DNA of 64,000 nt, from positions 14,463,001 to 14,527,000 of the forward strand of contig NC_088308.1 in NCBI RefSeq assembly GCF_910592395.1. The letters are read 5' to 3'. The stretch is from Lineus longissimus (lineage: Eukaryota; Nemertea; Pilidiophora; Heteronemertea; Lineidae). The position numbers were made by a program, and so were the translations under genes. The notes below the pieces were generated by a model. The model saw nothing but the letters and a program-made list of their open reading frames with translations, did no database searches and was not told the origin of the DNA. The number at the start of each line of letters is the position of its first letter. Positions within the stretch are counted from its first letter, which is position 1. Of the stretch, positions 1 to 9,971 are shown in pieces.

Positions 1-2794
1 CAACAATCTCAAGATTAATGTGTTTACGTTAGAGAACGAATGGGCTAAAAGCATTTATGATGCAAAGCTGGAACCACTCTACCTCTCTAAGAACCACGAT
101 GATGATGATGTTAGCGATCTGTTGTATTTCAATAAACATTTCATGTACATAAGAGACATAAATCTATTCTTCAAGACTGACAGGAATAGTGTATTCATTT
201 GTAGGAGATGCATGAATTACTTTTACAAGAAATCTACACTAGAAAGACATTAATTGAAATGTGGACAAAACGATTACTGTAAGATCAGTCTGCCTCAACC
301 GAATAGTAAATGGTCACAACTTAAGTTTGAAAAGCACTCATTCAAGAACAGAGTTCCCTTTGTAATCTATGCTGATTTCGAAGCGATAAGCACAACAGTC
401 AATGATAATGCAACTCGGACAGAGTTTAGAGAGCAGTGCTCGACTGCAAATAATACTGATACTACTAAAAAACTATTCAAACAGATTGCGTCAGCAGTTG
501 GAGTTTACGTTCACTCTGACTATCCACAAATCTACGCCAGTGAGTATCTCTGTCACAGGGGTGCTGATGTAGTTGACGTTTTCTGTAACTGGTTACTCAG
601 AATGGAAGAGACGTTCTCAACTCTACTGAACTGCAACATTCCTCTCATCATGACAGACGAAGATTTGGTGAGATATTCCCAAGAAACAAACTGTTACTAC
701 TGCAATACATTTTTAGGTGAGGACAGAGTTCAAGATCACAATCACTACAATGGAAAATACAGAGGTGCTGCTCACAACGCTTGCAACTTGAACGAAAAGA
801 AAGCCATGTTTGTCCCAGTGTTTTTTCACAATCTCAGTAATTACGATGCTCACCTCTTCATCAGAGATTTGATGTCTAGATCACACAAGAAACTGAAGCT
901 ACTTGCTAAAAACGCAGAAGAGTACATTTCATTTGAGTTCGTTTTTTTTTAAATTTTTAGACTCTTACAGATTCTTACAGTCTGGCTTGGACAACATCAC
1001 CAAATCGATGGAAGATGGTGACTTTAAGATAACAAGACAGTCTTATCCCAATCCTGACGATTTTAAACTATTGAGGAAGAAAGGACCTGTGCCTTATTCA
1101 TTTTACACGTCACATGAAAGTTACAGTGTTACTCACTTAGAGAAGTCTATGTTCTTTGATGAATTGAAGGATGAAATGGCGGATGATTCAGTTTACCTAA
1201 AAGCCAAAGACATATGGGATCATTTCAAGATCAGAAATCATGGAGAGTTCATCGACCTGTACCTCAAAACAGACGTTCTTTTGTTAGCTGATTTATTCGA
1301 GAAATTCAGGGACGTTAATTTAAACAATTTTCAGATCGATCCTTGTCACTGCTATTCAGCACCTGGCTTGACCTGGTTGGCCGGATTGAAACACACAGAC
1401 ATAAATCTCAAACTTCTTACCGATACCAATATTCTACTTACTTTTGAAAAGGCAATAAGAGGTGGAATTTCAGGTGTGATGGGAACAAGACATGTCAAGG
1501 TAGATGAACACCACAAACTACTCTACATAGATGCAAACAATCTCTATGGCTGGGCTATGATGGAAAGTCAGCCTTACGGCAGTTTTCAAATGTTTGACGG
1601 TAATAATACTATGAACAAAGAGAAGATCATGTCAATTCCTGAAGACAGTAAAGTAAGATATTTTTTCGAAGTAGATTTGGCTTATCCAGAGGAAATTCCA
1701 TTCTGTCCAGAATCGCTTTTCATAGACGACGACGAATTAAGCCCTTACCAGAAAGGGTTACTTGCTGACGAGAAGAGGTCAAGGGTAGAAAAATTGATCC
1801 TCATACAGAAAGAAAGGCCAACTACATTGTGCATTACAGACTTTTACAGTTTTACTTAAAGCAAGGAATGGCACTAAAAAAGGTCCATTCTGTCATCAGT
1901 TTCAAACAATCAAAGTGGTTGAAATCATACATCGACTTCAACACTAAAAAGAGGATTGCTTCTACTACGGATTTCGAGAAAGATTACTTCAAATTAATGA
2001 ACAATGCTTTCTACGGAAAGACATGTGAAAACGTAAGGAACAGGGTAGAAATTGAACTGGTGACAGATGGAGAAAGTGCCAAGAACTTCATGGCAAGTCC
2101 CAGGTTTTCATCGATTAACATCTTTGACGAAAGTAGCGTGGCAATTTGCATGAGACGCACAACCATGAAGTTCAACAAGCCAATCTACATAGGAGCTGCA
2201 GTACTGGAGTTGTCCAAGCTGCTGATGTATGAATTCTACTACAACATACTTCAACCTTACTTTGGTGAGAAAAACCTAGAACTTCTTTATTTGGACACGG
2301 ATTCTTTCGTTTTGAAGATCAAAACCGACGATTTAACAGCAGACCTCAAAGGGTTAAAGGATCACTTCGACTTCAGTAATTACCAAAAGGATCATCCTCT
2401 TTACGAAACTAGCAAGAAGAAAGTGCCAGGCTACTTTAAGGATGAGCTGGGAGGAGACGAAATGCTAGAATTTATTGCACTTAGGAGTAAGATGTATGCG
2501 TACAGAACTAAAAATTCAGAATCAAAGAAATTGAAGGGAATCGTTAAGAATGTAGTGAAGAAGTCTATTACATTTGATGACTACGTTGATTGTCTTGAAA
2601 ACACTAAGACTTTTAATCACAAAATGCGTCATCTGAGGTCAGAAAAGCATCAAATGTATCTGGACGAGATTGATAAGAAAAGCTTAAGCCCTTTCGATGA
2701 CAAGCGTTTCATCTTAGAGGATGGCATCTCTACACTGCCTTTCGGCATGTACTATGACAAATACATTGATTACAGTGATTTAATGAATGTTTAA
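1..2794 (+). pseudogene. Polinton/Maverick protein-primed DNA polymerase B, broken and cut by the window edge
   Basis: Family B DNA polymerase of the protein-primed type that copies Polinton/Maverick elements. Motifs seen in order: a CxxC zinc finger (about 205-252); Exo I with DFE (about 374-382); a CxxC...DHNH...GAAH..CN zinc/HNH-like segment (about 695-790) as in many Polinton polymerases; Exo II with NYDAHL (about 838-856); Exo III with YLKTDVLLL (about 1259-1285); Pol A with DANNLYG (about 1528-1548); Pol B with NNAFYGKT (about 2000-2023); and Pol C with DTDS (about 2293-2304). The polymerase is therefore nearly complete at its C-terminus but lacks its N-terminus. It is broken by an in-frame TAA at about 252, a frameshift in a T-rich stretch at about 945-960, and a frameshift at about 1830-1859. 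Catalytic residues are still recognisable, so decay is fairly recent. Family assignment is firm; the element's left end lies outside the window. Confidence 0.93.
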
Positions 2795-2811
2795 CCTTAA
2801 TTAAATAGAAA

Positions 2812-3711
2812 ATGGACTTCATAATTTTTGAGTATGAATGCGATGAAGCCATATTTGAGCTTAACTTAACAGACCCATTGAACATAAAATCGATCACTTT
2901 GAAAACGGTAGCATTTTACAATTCGTGGTGGACAAGCGATATGCTACAAGCGCATGTCCAAGTATTCATGTTTCTTTACGAAGAGTTTAAACTTAATAAA
3001 AAACTGAATGCAACCATAATAGAACAGTGCATTGAAGACCTTAACCATACACCCGATGCGACGCCAGATGAATTTTGTTTGAATTTTTTAGATAACACCT
3101 CTATTAGAACAATAACAAAAAACAGACAATCTACATTTCCATACTCTCGACATTTTAGTTTAAGTTCGTTTTGTGAGAAATGGCAATCATACATAAAAGA
3201 AAACGGAATAAGCCATGTGAAAATTTACTGTGACAAAAATTGCCGAGTCCTTGAACTTACAGAGGACAAATACTTTTACCTTAATCACATATTTTATGGT
3301 ACTGTAAATGTTACACCAGCTGGCAAAACATTCTCCTCACGCTTAGCCCATGTGGTAAATGAATAGTTCGGCTTTAAACAAGATGTGTTCAACAAGAAAG
3401 GAAAATACTACTCCACCAAGCCACTTAACTTTTACAGAAAAGAAGTATTTTTAAGATCAAATTTGGTTGACAAAACTAAGACCCTCTACAACAATAAACC
3501 TTCTGACATTTTATGTAATGTTCCTGTTGAAGATGGTGATCAGGTACAATACCAGAGATATGAACTCAATTGTAAGAAAATAGTGAACAAAAAATGTACA
3601 AATCATGTCAAATTTTAAATCACTGATGTGAGTGGTAAAATAATTAATTTCGGAGGGAGCACAGTTACTTTAAATTTTTCACTTGAAACTAAGAATAGTG
3701 TGTTTGAATAA
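2812..3711 (+). pseudogene. Polinton-associated gene of unknown function, two in-frame stops
   Basis: The reading frame starts at an ATG 15 bases after the polymerase stop. It stays open in one frame to 3711 except for TAG at 3364-3366 and TAA at 3616-3618, so it looks like one gene of roughly 300 codons broken by two point stops. The product is soluble-looking, rich in aromatic and charged residues, and ends in a hydrophobic beta-strand-like segment. I do not recognise a named domain. Its place directly behind the polymerase, on the same strand, suggests a Polinton gene, possibly a virion component. That role is inference from position only. Confidence 0.55.
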
Positions 3712-3713
3712 TT

Positions 3714-4223
3714 TTACTCCATTAAACTAAGATTACATGTTTTAGGAGTTGTGGCACAGTTATGTTTGCCTTCTGGTTTACTTCCTTTTAATTTGCTTCC
3801 TTCTGGTTTACTACCTTCTCGTACTTTCTTGTTAGTTTTAATCTTAGGATAGTAGTAAATGATGACTGCAAAACCAAATGCAGCTAAAATGACATACAGT
3901 GTTGTACTCCCGGAACTTCCAGTATTTTCAGGCTGATCGAGCTCTGCTCTTTGGACTTTGTCCGAATTGATATCAGTACTTTCAGTATTTTCAGGTTCTG
4001 GTCCGGGTTGAGTTGAACTTTGTTCGGGTTCATCGTCTTTCCTAGTAAACCTCTCCTTTTTTGACTTCTTGAATTCCTTAGATCTTTTACCTAATTCTCG
4101 AGACCATGCAATTTGTTTTTCTGATCTTGCTCTCTTAAGGGGCTTTTCACTGTCTGTCACTCGAGCTATGCTCTCGAGCTATGCTCTCTGGACTTTGTCC
4201 GGCTCCACTTCTGTCTTCTCCAT
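3714..4223 (-). pseudogene. Small basic single-pass membrane protein of the Polinton, with an early stop
   Basis: Minus-strand gene whose stop abuts the convergent gene ending at 3711. The best start is the ATG at 4223, but a TAG at 4179-4181 interrupts the frame after 14 codons, next to a tandemly doubled CTCGAGCTATGCT segment. The body (4160 to 3714) has a Lys/Arg-rich N-terminal part, a Glu/Pro/Ser-rich middle, one clear hydrophobic segment of about 20 residues ending in YYY (around residues 88-107), and a C-terminal tail with repeated GSKPEG-type units. This layout fits a small membrane or virion protein, but no family can be named. The motif EPDKVQRA occurs near the start and a close copy lies in the middle. 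Confidence 0.5.
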
Positions 4224-4269
4224 TTAATCTTCAGAAATTTTCATGTTCACTAGCAGAGTTTGGTTCGTG

Positions 4270-4740
4270 ACAATGTCCTAAAGTGATCAGTGTTGATGAG
4301 GCAAGAGCAGTTAGTGCACCCATTCTCAAACTCAACCATCCTGCCGGTGGAGCAAAGAATGATTTACAAGTTGTTGGTCCTGGTCTACGGAGCGATACAT
4401 GGCACAGCCCCCGGGTACCTTTGCAGCCTCATCACTCCCTACGTGCCAACCCGGCCACTAAGATCAGGGTCGCAGGATATTATAACTCAGCCAACATATA
4501 GACTCAAAACGTTTGGTGGGAGAGCATTCGAGATTCTTGCTCCCCAAATGTGGAACACTTTGGACGCCACACTGCGACAAGAGACCTCATTGGCCACATT
4601 CAAAAGTTCTCTAAAGACATTTCTATTTCGAGACTATTTCGGGGTGTGATTCAAACTAGGTGGGGAGCGCCACAGAACATTGCGACAGTGATATGGGGCG
4701 CTATAGAAATGCTAATTCTATCTATCTATCTATCTATCCT
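4270..4740 (+). mobile_element. 5'-truncated CR1-like LINE, 3' end only
   Basis: The frame 4290-4649 encodes the typical C-terminal tail of CR1/L2-type LINE reverse transcriptases: KLLVLVYGAIHG, APGYL, LITPY.PTRPLRS, RLKTFGGRAFEILAPQMWN and FKSSLKTFLF. The element ends in a TCTA microsatellite (about 4717-4738), as expected for CR1-type 3' ends. It sits inside the Polinton gene block, and the stop codon of the neighbouring minus-strand gene lies in its TCTA tail, so it inserted into or at the end of that gene. The left boundary is approximate. Everything upstream of the last ~120 codons is missing, so it is a dead copy. Confidence 0.82.
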
Positions 4741-5312
4741 AACCATTTGTCCAATTCATTGGTAACAATGTAATCATTTCTTAGGTCTTCGTACAGCTGG
4801 TCTTCGTCATCAACAGGTAAGATCAGTTTTGTTAATTTAGTGTAAGTTTTTAAGACTGTCTTACCCAATGAATCGTTAAGTCTGGCAGCCATCTTTGTCA
4901 TGTAAATTCTATGGTGTTTCAATACTTCCTTCTCATTCATTGCGTCTAAATCATTAAATGTAAGCTGTTTATTTAGGAAATCCTTGCCTTTACCTGTTGC
5001 AACAAGCACCTCAAGGTCTAGTTTAGCTTTAAGGCCATTTTCAGTAAAATTTTGTTGAGAGCTAGTTGACCCTAGTTGAAAGTTAGTTGACCCTAGTTGA
5101 CAGTTAGTTGTCCCTAGTTGACAGTTAGTTGACCCAAGTTGGCCACTAGAACTGACTAAATTTGAAATATTTAACGCCTTGTTAGAAGCTTGTTGTTTTG
5201 TAGTGTAATTCTGTTGGTAATTAGTACCAACTGAATTTGAACCTGTATTAACTGGGATCACACCGATTTGTTTCATTTGTTGTTCAATGACAGTTGCTTC
5301 CTGATTATTCAT
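4734..5312 (-). CDS. Polinton-associated protein with QLGSTN repeats, unknown function
   Basis: Open frame of 192 codons starting at ATG 5312. The N-terminal third is Gln/Asn/Ser/Thr-rich. The middle has four tandem 8-residue units of the QLGSTN type (about residues 57-88). The C-terminal half is a charged, probably helical domain. I do not recognise the family. The TAG stop falls within the TCTA tail of the LINE insertion, so the native C-terminus was probably longer or different and the protein is best read as truncated. It lies one base from the next upstream minus-strand gene (5313), a packed viral-type arrangement. Confidence 0.55.
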   Translation of the reverse strand: MNNQEATVIEQQMKQIGVIPVNTGSNSVGTNYQQNYTTKQQASNKALNISNLVSSSGQLGSTNCQLGTTNCQLGSTNFQLGSTSSQQNFTENGLKAKLDLEVLVATGKGKDFLNKQLTFNDLDAMNEKEVLKHHRIYMTKMAARLNDSLGKTVLKTYTKLTKLILPVDDEDQLYEDLRNDYIVTNELDKWLG

Positions 5313-6361
5313 TTATTTGAAAGGAAAATCCCTTCCAGACAAAGTCCTAAGAGCATATCTCGATCTGGCAAGGTCTAGACTACATGGTAAAGGGTAACAT
5401 TTACTAATATCTTGCACCTCTAATGCCTTCAATAGAATTTCACTTTGATTATCGATTGCTTGTTCATTTTCATATTCAAGCCTGTAATTTTGAAGAAAAT
5501 ACTTCCTAAGAAACCAGACCATAGAGAGCTAAAATCATCCAGTCGGTCCTTATCGGTTGGATTCGGTTTCAATACTACATAATCAATTTTCAATGCTTTA
5601 AATGCTTGGTGTAAAAACAGCTTGTAATTTATGGTAATTTTAACTCCCCTGTAATGAAGATATTTGAGGAATGCCAAGAAAACCATTCTGAGATCTGTGA
5701 AATTGTCTTTGGTCAACTGAGGTTTACCAATTGCTCTGTTAATGAATTCAATTTCTAAATAAGTGTCACACTCTAGACCAGGTAAGGCATCATTGGGTTT
5801 GAGTTCAACAATACCAAATCGCAAGGCATTCAGGACTGTTTTTTCATAGCTGGTCGCACAGAGCCATTTTCTTGGACTTGAGAAGTAAACCTTAATCCTA
5901 TTTTCAACAAAATGTTTCAAATCATTTACTAATAAATCTGACAGACGTGTCTGGCCAAGGTCTCTGATGATGTAGTCAAAGTAACGTGTTTTGTTCTCAA
6001 TAGTTATTTCTGGATTCTTAAAGTCATCACTGTAAGTGGTCGAATTGCAATTCCTGCAGTACGTGTAAAGTTGCTTGGCCGATCTGTCAAAATTCAGTTT
6101 TTTCCGGCATTCAAAAAGTGTCCATCGTTTGCAGTTACGGCACAATTGAGCATCACTTCCTGTGAATGTATCATACTGTTTCATAGGTGTTACTGTAAGA
6201 TCGTGCTCTGCTCTGTGCACTTTGTCCGGTTCTTCTTCAGAGCTTGTCAATAATGGTTCACCCCTTGGTCTAATGTAACCATTTTGTTTCATTGGACTGA
6301 AATACTGCATTTGACTGAAATACTTCTCTAAAGGGACATAACTGTACATCCTTTCACTCAT
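5313..6361 (-). pseudogene. Polinton-associated zinc-binding protein, frameshifted near its C-terminus
   Basis: Starts at ATG 6361 and is open to 5429; the same protein continues in another frame (5522 to 5313), so one frameshift lies near 5510-5520. The combined length is about 350 residues. Residues about 70-105 carry a CxxC...C...CxxC pattern (CRNC, C, CRNC), likely a zinc ribbon. The rest is a mixed alpha/beta region without a motif I can name. A PDKVHRAE segment near residues 45-55 matches a phrase also present in the membrane-protein gene at 3714-4223. Position suggests a Polinton late gene; function is unknown. Confidence 0.55.
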
Positions 6362-6383
6362 GATTTAGAATTAAAAAAAATTA

Positions 6384-6522
6384 TTAAGTAGTAAACTTGC
6401 TTTTATTTTTGTGACATTTCGCGCACTTGATCAGTAGATATCTGTGTCCATTTGAAGTGATGTGTTATCTTACCCGAATTACCTGTAATTTCCTTACATC
6501 TAAGGCAATAAATCTTATTCAT
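6384..6522 (-). pseudogene. Tiny viral-type zinc-ribbon protein, frameshifted
   Basis: A very short minus-strand gene starting at ATG 6520-6522. It opens with MNKIYCLRC, a CxxC knuckle. The original frame stops at 6403-6405, but an alternative frame from about 6465 down to a TAA at 6384-6386 carries the second CxxC pair followed by a Lys-rich tail. Two CxxC pairs in about 45 residues, starting YCLRC, is the pattern of the small zinc-ribbon proteins (DUF5679-like) found in many large DNA viruses and Polinton-like elements. One small indel near 6460-6467 separates the halves. The assignment rests on this motif and on context. Confidence 0.5.
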
Positions 6523-6558
6523 ATTTAATTAGCAGAGAATATTGAGCCAATTTAAGTC

Positions 6559-6684
6559 AGTAATAGGAAAACACATCGGTTTTATCTATGTTGGTTTTTG
6601 GTAGTTTTTGTGATAAAACGAAGTTTTCTTGCCAAATTTCCAGAAATAGTCGTAGATAAATCGTACATGTGTTTTCCTATTACT
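6559..6684. repeat. 126 bp segment bounded by a perfect 18 bp inverted repeat
   Basis: AGTAATAGGAAAACACAT at 6559-6576 is repeated as its exact reverse complement at 6667-6684. The segment lies between the last Polinton gene and the Ty3/gypsy remnant. Polinton termini commonly begin with AG and end with CT, so one or both arms may be a Polinton terminal repeat; a small fold-back element is the alternative. No clear target duplication flanks it. Confidence 0.6.
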
Positions 6685-7780
6685 TACATAGCATGCTTTT
6701 CTCACATCAGTAAGGGTACCCCTGTTTCCAACAGAAGTAAATTTCGACGTCACAACTACAGGCACTTCTTCACCCGTCAGGCTTTCATCATCGTTGAAGC
6801 CTCGGCTTTCTCTACGAAAACCTCTCAGATCGTAGCGATTCGATCCGGCGGAAGTGGGCTCTCGCTTCAACCCTTCTGGACCCTCAACGTCCAACGACCC
6901 TTCCTTGGCCTCGTGTAACTTCTCATCCGTTACACCGCTAGCTTCATAACAACTTGCATATCTGCGCTCACTATTGCCTCGATCCATAGGTATCGAGCAA
7001 AGATGGGGCCGTTTCGCAATGACAGCATTTATACCATCTTGGAGGATGCCTTGCATCGACTATTTATTTCACATTTCGGATCTTCTATTTCAACTATTTC
7101 GTCCATCACACTCACAGGACTCACAAGTCCTATTGATCTATTTGCTGGTATAAATATCGGCTCATCCGACACATTTATAATTGGTAACGGGATCGCATCC
7201 CTTTCAGTATCAACTATTGCGTGACCCACCACGCAACCGTCTAAAAATAATTCATCGCTTTGTTGATATGACTCTGTTGGGCCAGCTATCGCCCATTTTC
7301 CAAGATAACCCTTGCACTTTCTTTGATTCACAAAAATTACGGATTTCGAATGTGGTGGTGTTCAATGTGGCTTTTGCCGTGACGAGTCGGTGACAACATG
7401 TTACTCTCTGTATTCCGACAGATTCTAAGTTGGAGCATTGGATCTGCTCATTTCGACATAGGATTGACATGGAGGTTGGATAAATTTCACACTGGAAATG
7501 GTTAATGAAATCCATTCCAATTAACCCTTCCCCTGAGACGTCGGCCACAATAACGGTAAACAATGTTTTCCCGTGCTTCAGAATTCCTAAGTCGCGTCAA
7601 ATTGACCATAGATTCTTAGTGGTAAATCATTAGCACCTAACAATTCCATTTTGGTCGGTTGTAAAGGTGGTCTCAAATTTTCTTTTATCATCATGTATTT
7701 ATCATAATTTAATAAAGTAACTACCGAACCTGTGTCAATGAGAAAGTTTATATGGACGTCGCGAACCTGACCGTTTAAAA
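6586..7780 (-). pseudogene. Ty3/gypsy pol remnant: aspartic protease and linker before the missing reverse transcriptase
   Basis: On the minus strand a retroviral-type aspartic protease is visible: LIDTGS with its catalytic DTG at 7728-7736, then a region with two stops near 7575-7595, then the ADVSGEGLIGMDF strand (about 7500-7550) that closes a gypsy protease. Further 3' is the linker with PLPIINVSDEPIFIPANRS (about 7160-7220), typical of the segment before reverse transcriptase. Coding similarity fades near 6700, and no RT, RNase H or integrase follows. The frame changes several times (around 7250-7330 and 7029-7056). It is a dead, 3'-deleted copy lying directly behind gag in the normal gag-pro order. 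Confidence 0.75.
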
Positions 7781-7978
7781 ATAATGCGCAACTCGACTTG
7801 GGTCCTATACGTCATATCGGCACCGCTTCGTTCGTTGTCGCGGCGTCACGTTTGACAATAATATTTTTTGCTTTGTTCGAATGATGCTTTGAATTTTCGA
7901 TTATTTCACTTCCTATGCTCTCGGTTTTGGTGTTATGTCCCGACATACGATACTTAAATTGGTGGGAACTCTCTTCGC

Positions 7979-8938
7979 TTACGACCGGCACATGTCCTGT
8001 GGCCTCGGCCCGTCGCCGTTTTTTCTTTCTTGATTATTTCGTTGCATGCGGTTTGGGCAACGATTGGCTACATGCCCTTCTTTGTGGCACGCCCAACATT
8101 GAATACTGCGGCTTCTACCTGTCGTTTGGTAGGCTCTTTGCCCGAAATTATTTTCACATAGCCGTCCGAGCATAGTTTTGATCTTGGCCAAACTCACTGC
8201 ATTATTCGTCTGATCTTTGTCGTCAATGCTTACGTTACGAACGTTTCCTTTATTTACGTTCTGTTTGTTATTTCGTTGCCTTTCTAATCGCCTTATCCCG
8301 TCGAACTCTTCAGCCAAACAGATAGCTTCGTCGAGACATGACGGACGGGCTGTACTTATCATCATATGCAATTCTGATTCCGGAATGGCTTCAACGAAAT
8401 ATATTTTTGAGTGCCTTTGCCTCTCTTCGTATGTGCTTTCAGGATAAGCTAGTGTGCATAGCTTGCTAATCGCTCGGCCATGATCTCGGTAGCTCTCGTT
8501 ACCTGATTTGACACGATTACGTAACTCTGCGAGATGCTTTTCAGCTTGACGGCCTGGACCGAATTGCCCATCTAATACGCCAACGAGGGTGGTGTATTCT
8601 TCGAGATCGTGATCAGGAAGACCGCATGCTACTTCTAGTGCGGGCCCTCTAAGCAAACCGAACATTCGCGATGCTAGATCATTCCAACCGTTATATTTCG
8701 CAATGCGCTCAAACATTCTATGCCATACTGTCCAAGGCTGATTGTCGCCAGAGAAACATTCTACTTTAACTGGTTTGTCATATTTGTGATTAGGACGATT
8801 TTGCTGGCCGTCACCGCGCTCTAAATGCGTTGGAGATGCCTGTGGCTGTGGTGCGTCACGCCGTTCTCTCACGTTGAATGTGATTTCGTCATCGGCACTC
8901 ATGTCGCCGTCTAACATTGGTGAACCTGCTTCAGCCAT
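7979..8938 (-). CDS. gag: Ty3/gypsy Gag with CCHC zinc knuckle
   Basis: The start is taken as the MAEAGSPM methionine at 8938, because the ~42 codons of open frame upstream look non-protein-like. About 319 residues. An acidic N-terminus leads into a retrotransposon Gag capsid-like domain containing WTVWHRMFERIAKYNGW and LLRGPALEVACGLP (about residues 60-110), then helices down to about residue 210. A zinc knuckle CWACHKEGHVANRCP (CX2CX4HX4C, plus-strand position about 8058-8102) is followed by a short basic tail. Gag packages the element RNA in a cytoplasmic virus-like particle. The frame is intact and is followed on the same strand by the decayed protease region; the LTR lies upstream at 9322-9971. 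Confidence 0.88.
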   Translation of the reverse strand: MAEAGSPMLDGDMSADDEITFNVRERRDAPQPQASPTHLERGDGQQNRPNHKYDKPVKVECFSGDNQPWTVWHRMFERIAKYNGWNDLASRMFGLLRGPALEVACGLPDHDLEEYTTLVGVLDGQFGPGRQAEKHLAELRNRVKSGNESYRDHGRAISKLCTLAYPESTYEERQRHSKIYFVEAIPESELHMMISTARPSCLDEAICLAEEFDGIRRLERQRNNKQNVNKGNVRNVSIDDKDQTNNAVSLAKIKTMLGRLCENNFGQRAYQTTGRSRSIQCWACHKEGHVANRCPNRMQRNNQERKNGDGPRPQDMCRS

Positions 8939-9299
8939 TTTATACGAATTGATTTTAATGCGGAAAAGTAAGAAATCAGTTGGATGTTTAAGATTGACTC
9001 GCTTCGATTTGAATGTAAACTTTCTGACCGAGATATTGAATTTCACTAGTAAATACGTTGACACCTTTCAGAATTTAGTATGATACACGATTGTGACGTT
9101 GTTTGAAGTCGTTAATTATTTTCTTCGGATCGTTTTTCTTGGCATAAAACACGGCGTCGTCTGCGTATGTGATTTGCATTTTACGTTCTTGAAGAATTAT
9201 TCTTTCGTTTCGCTTTCGTTTCCGGATTCAATAACATCGACTTCACAATCCTCCGCAGGTCGCACCATATTATATCAAAAACAAATTTCTTGAATCCAA

Positions 9300-9318
9300 T
9301 CCTACATCGCTGTCACCA
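9300..9318 (-). other. tRNA primer-binding site of the Ty3/gypsy element
   Basis: Read on the minus strand, the LTR ends in CTACA and after a short spacer comes TGGTGACAGCGATGTAGGA. It begins with TGG, the complement of a tRNA CCA end. Position immediately inside the LTR, upstream of gag, is what reverse-transcription priming requires. The tRNA is not identified. Confidence 0.6.
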
Positions 9319-9321
9319 ATT

Positions 9322-9971
9322 TGTAGCGTTTTTAACATTGTACTTTCAACATAAGGGCCGACTAAAAAAAGTTTTGGGTTCGAACACAAGAAAATGAAAT
9401 GATATAACGTATAATAAGATTTATTTGATAACGGAATATTCACAGATGTATATATAGACGATGGTTACACGTATTTCTTATATAAGCGACGAATACAGAT
9501 ACACAGACCATTAAACGTTACAACGTATAATAGAGACAGCACAGAGACCGGGACCACGGATTTAGTTTCGTTTGACGAGAGTTCCCACAAACACTGGTTT
9601 TCTAAATTTCTCTCGCCCAAAGTGAATCCCAGCTTTTATATCGCACGGGAGCAACCCAGTTTGACAATTGAGACAAACGACGTATTGTAAATGCAACAAT
9701 CTATACAGACGACGTTTGCACCCAGCGTGCCTTTTTTCGTAAAATTGTACGTTAACAACGTCACGACGTTACCACGAACGAAACCCCTCTCTTTTTGAGG
9801 AAAGTCAAATGACGTTACTTATTTTCCCGCGCCACACAACAATGATTTTTAATCAACTCCTTGTGCCAATCAGGTGACGTCACACCCCACGCGCATTTGG
9901 ATTGGTCGAAGTACATCACAACCTCATAAGATCATATGAAAAATACCCTGACGTTGGTTCACAAGACTACA
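9322..9971 (-). repeat. Long terminal repeat of the Ty3/gypsy element (5' LTR, single copy)
   Basis: On the plus strand the segment starts TGTAG (9322) and ends CTACA (9971), giving the usual TG...CA ends with 5 bp inverted termini. On the minus strand it has TATAAAA near 9633-9640 and an AATAAA polyadenylation signal near 9420-9426, in the expected promoter-then-polyA order for U3-R-U5. It abuts a plausible primer-binding site. Only one LTR is in the window, so the outer boundary at 9971 is inferred from the termini and not from comparison. Confidence 0.55.
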
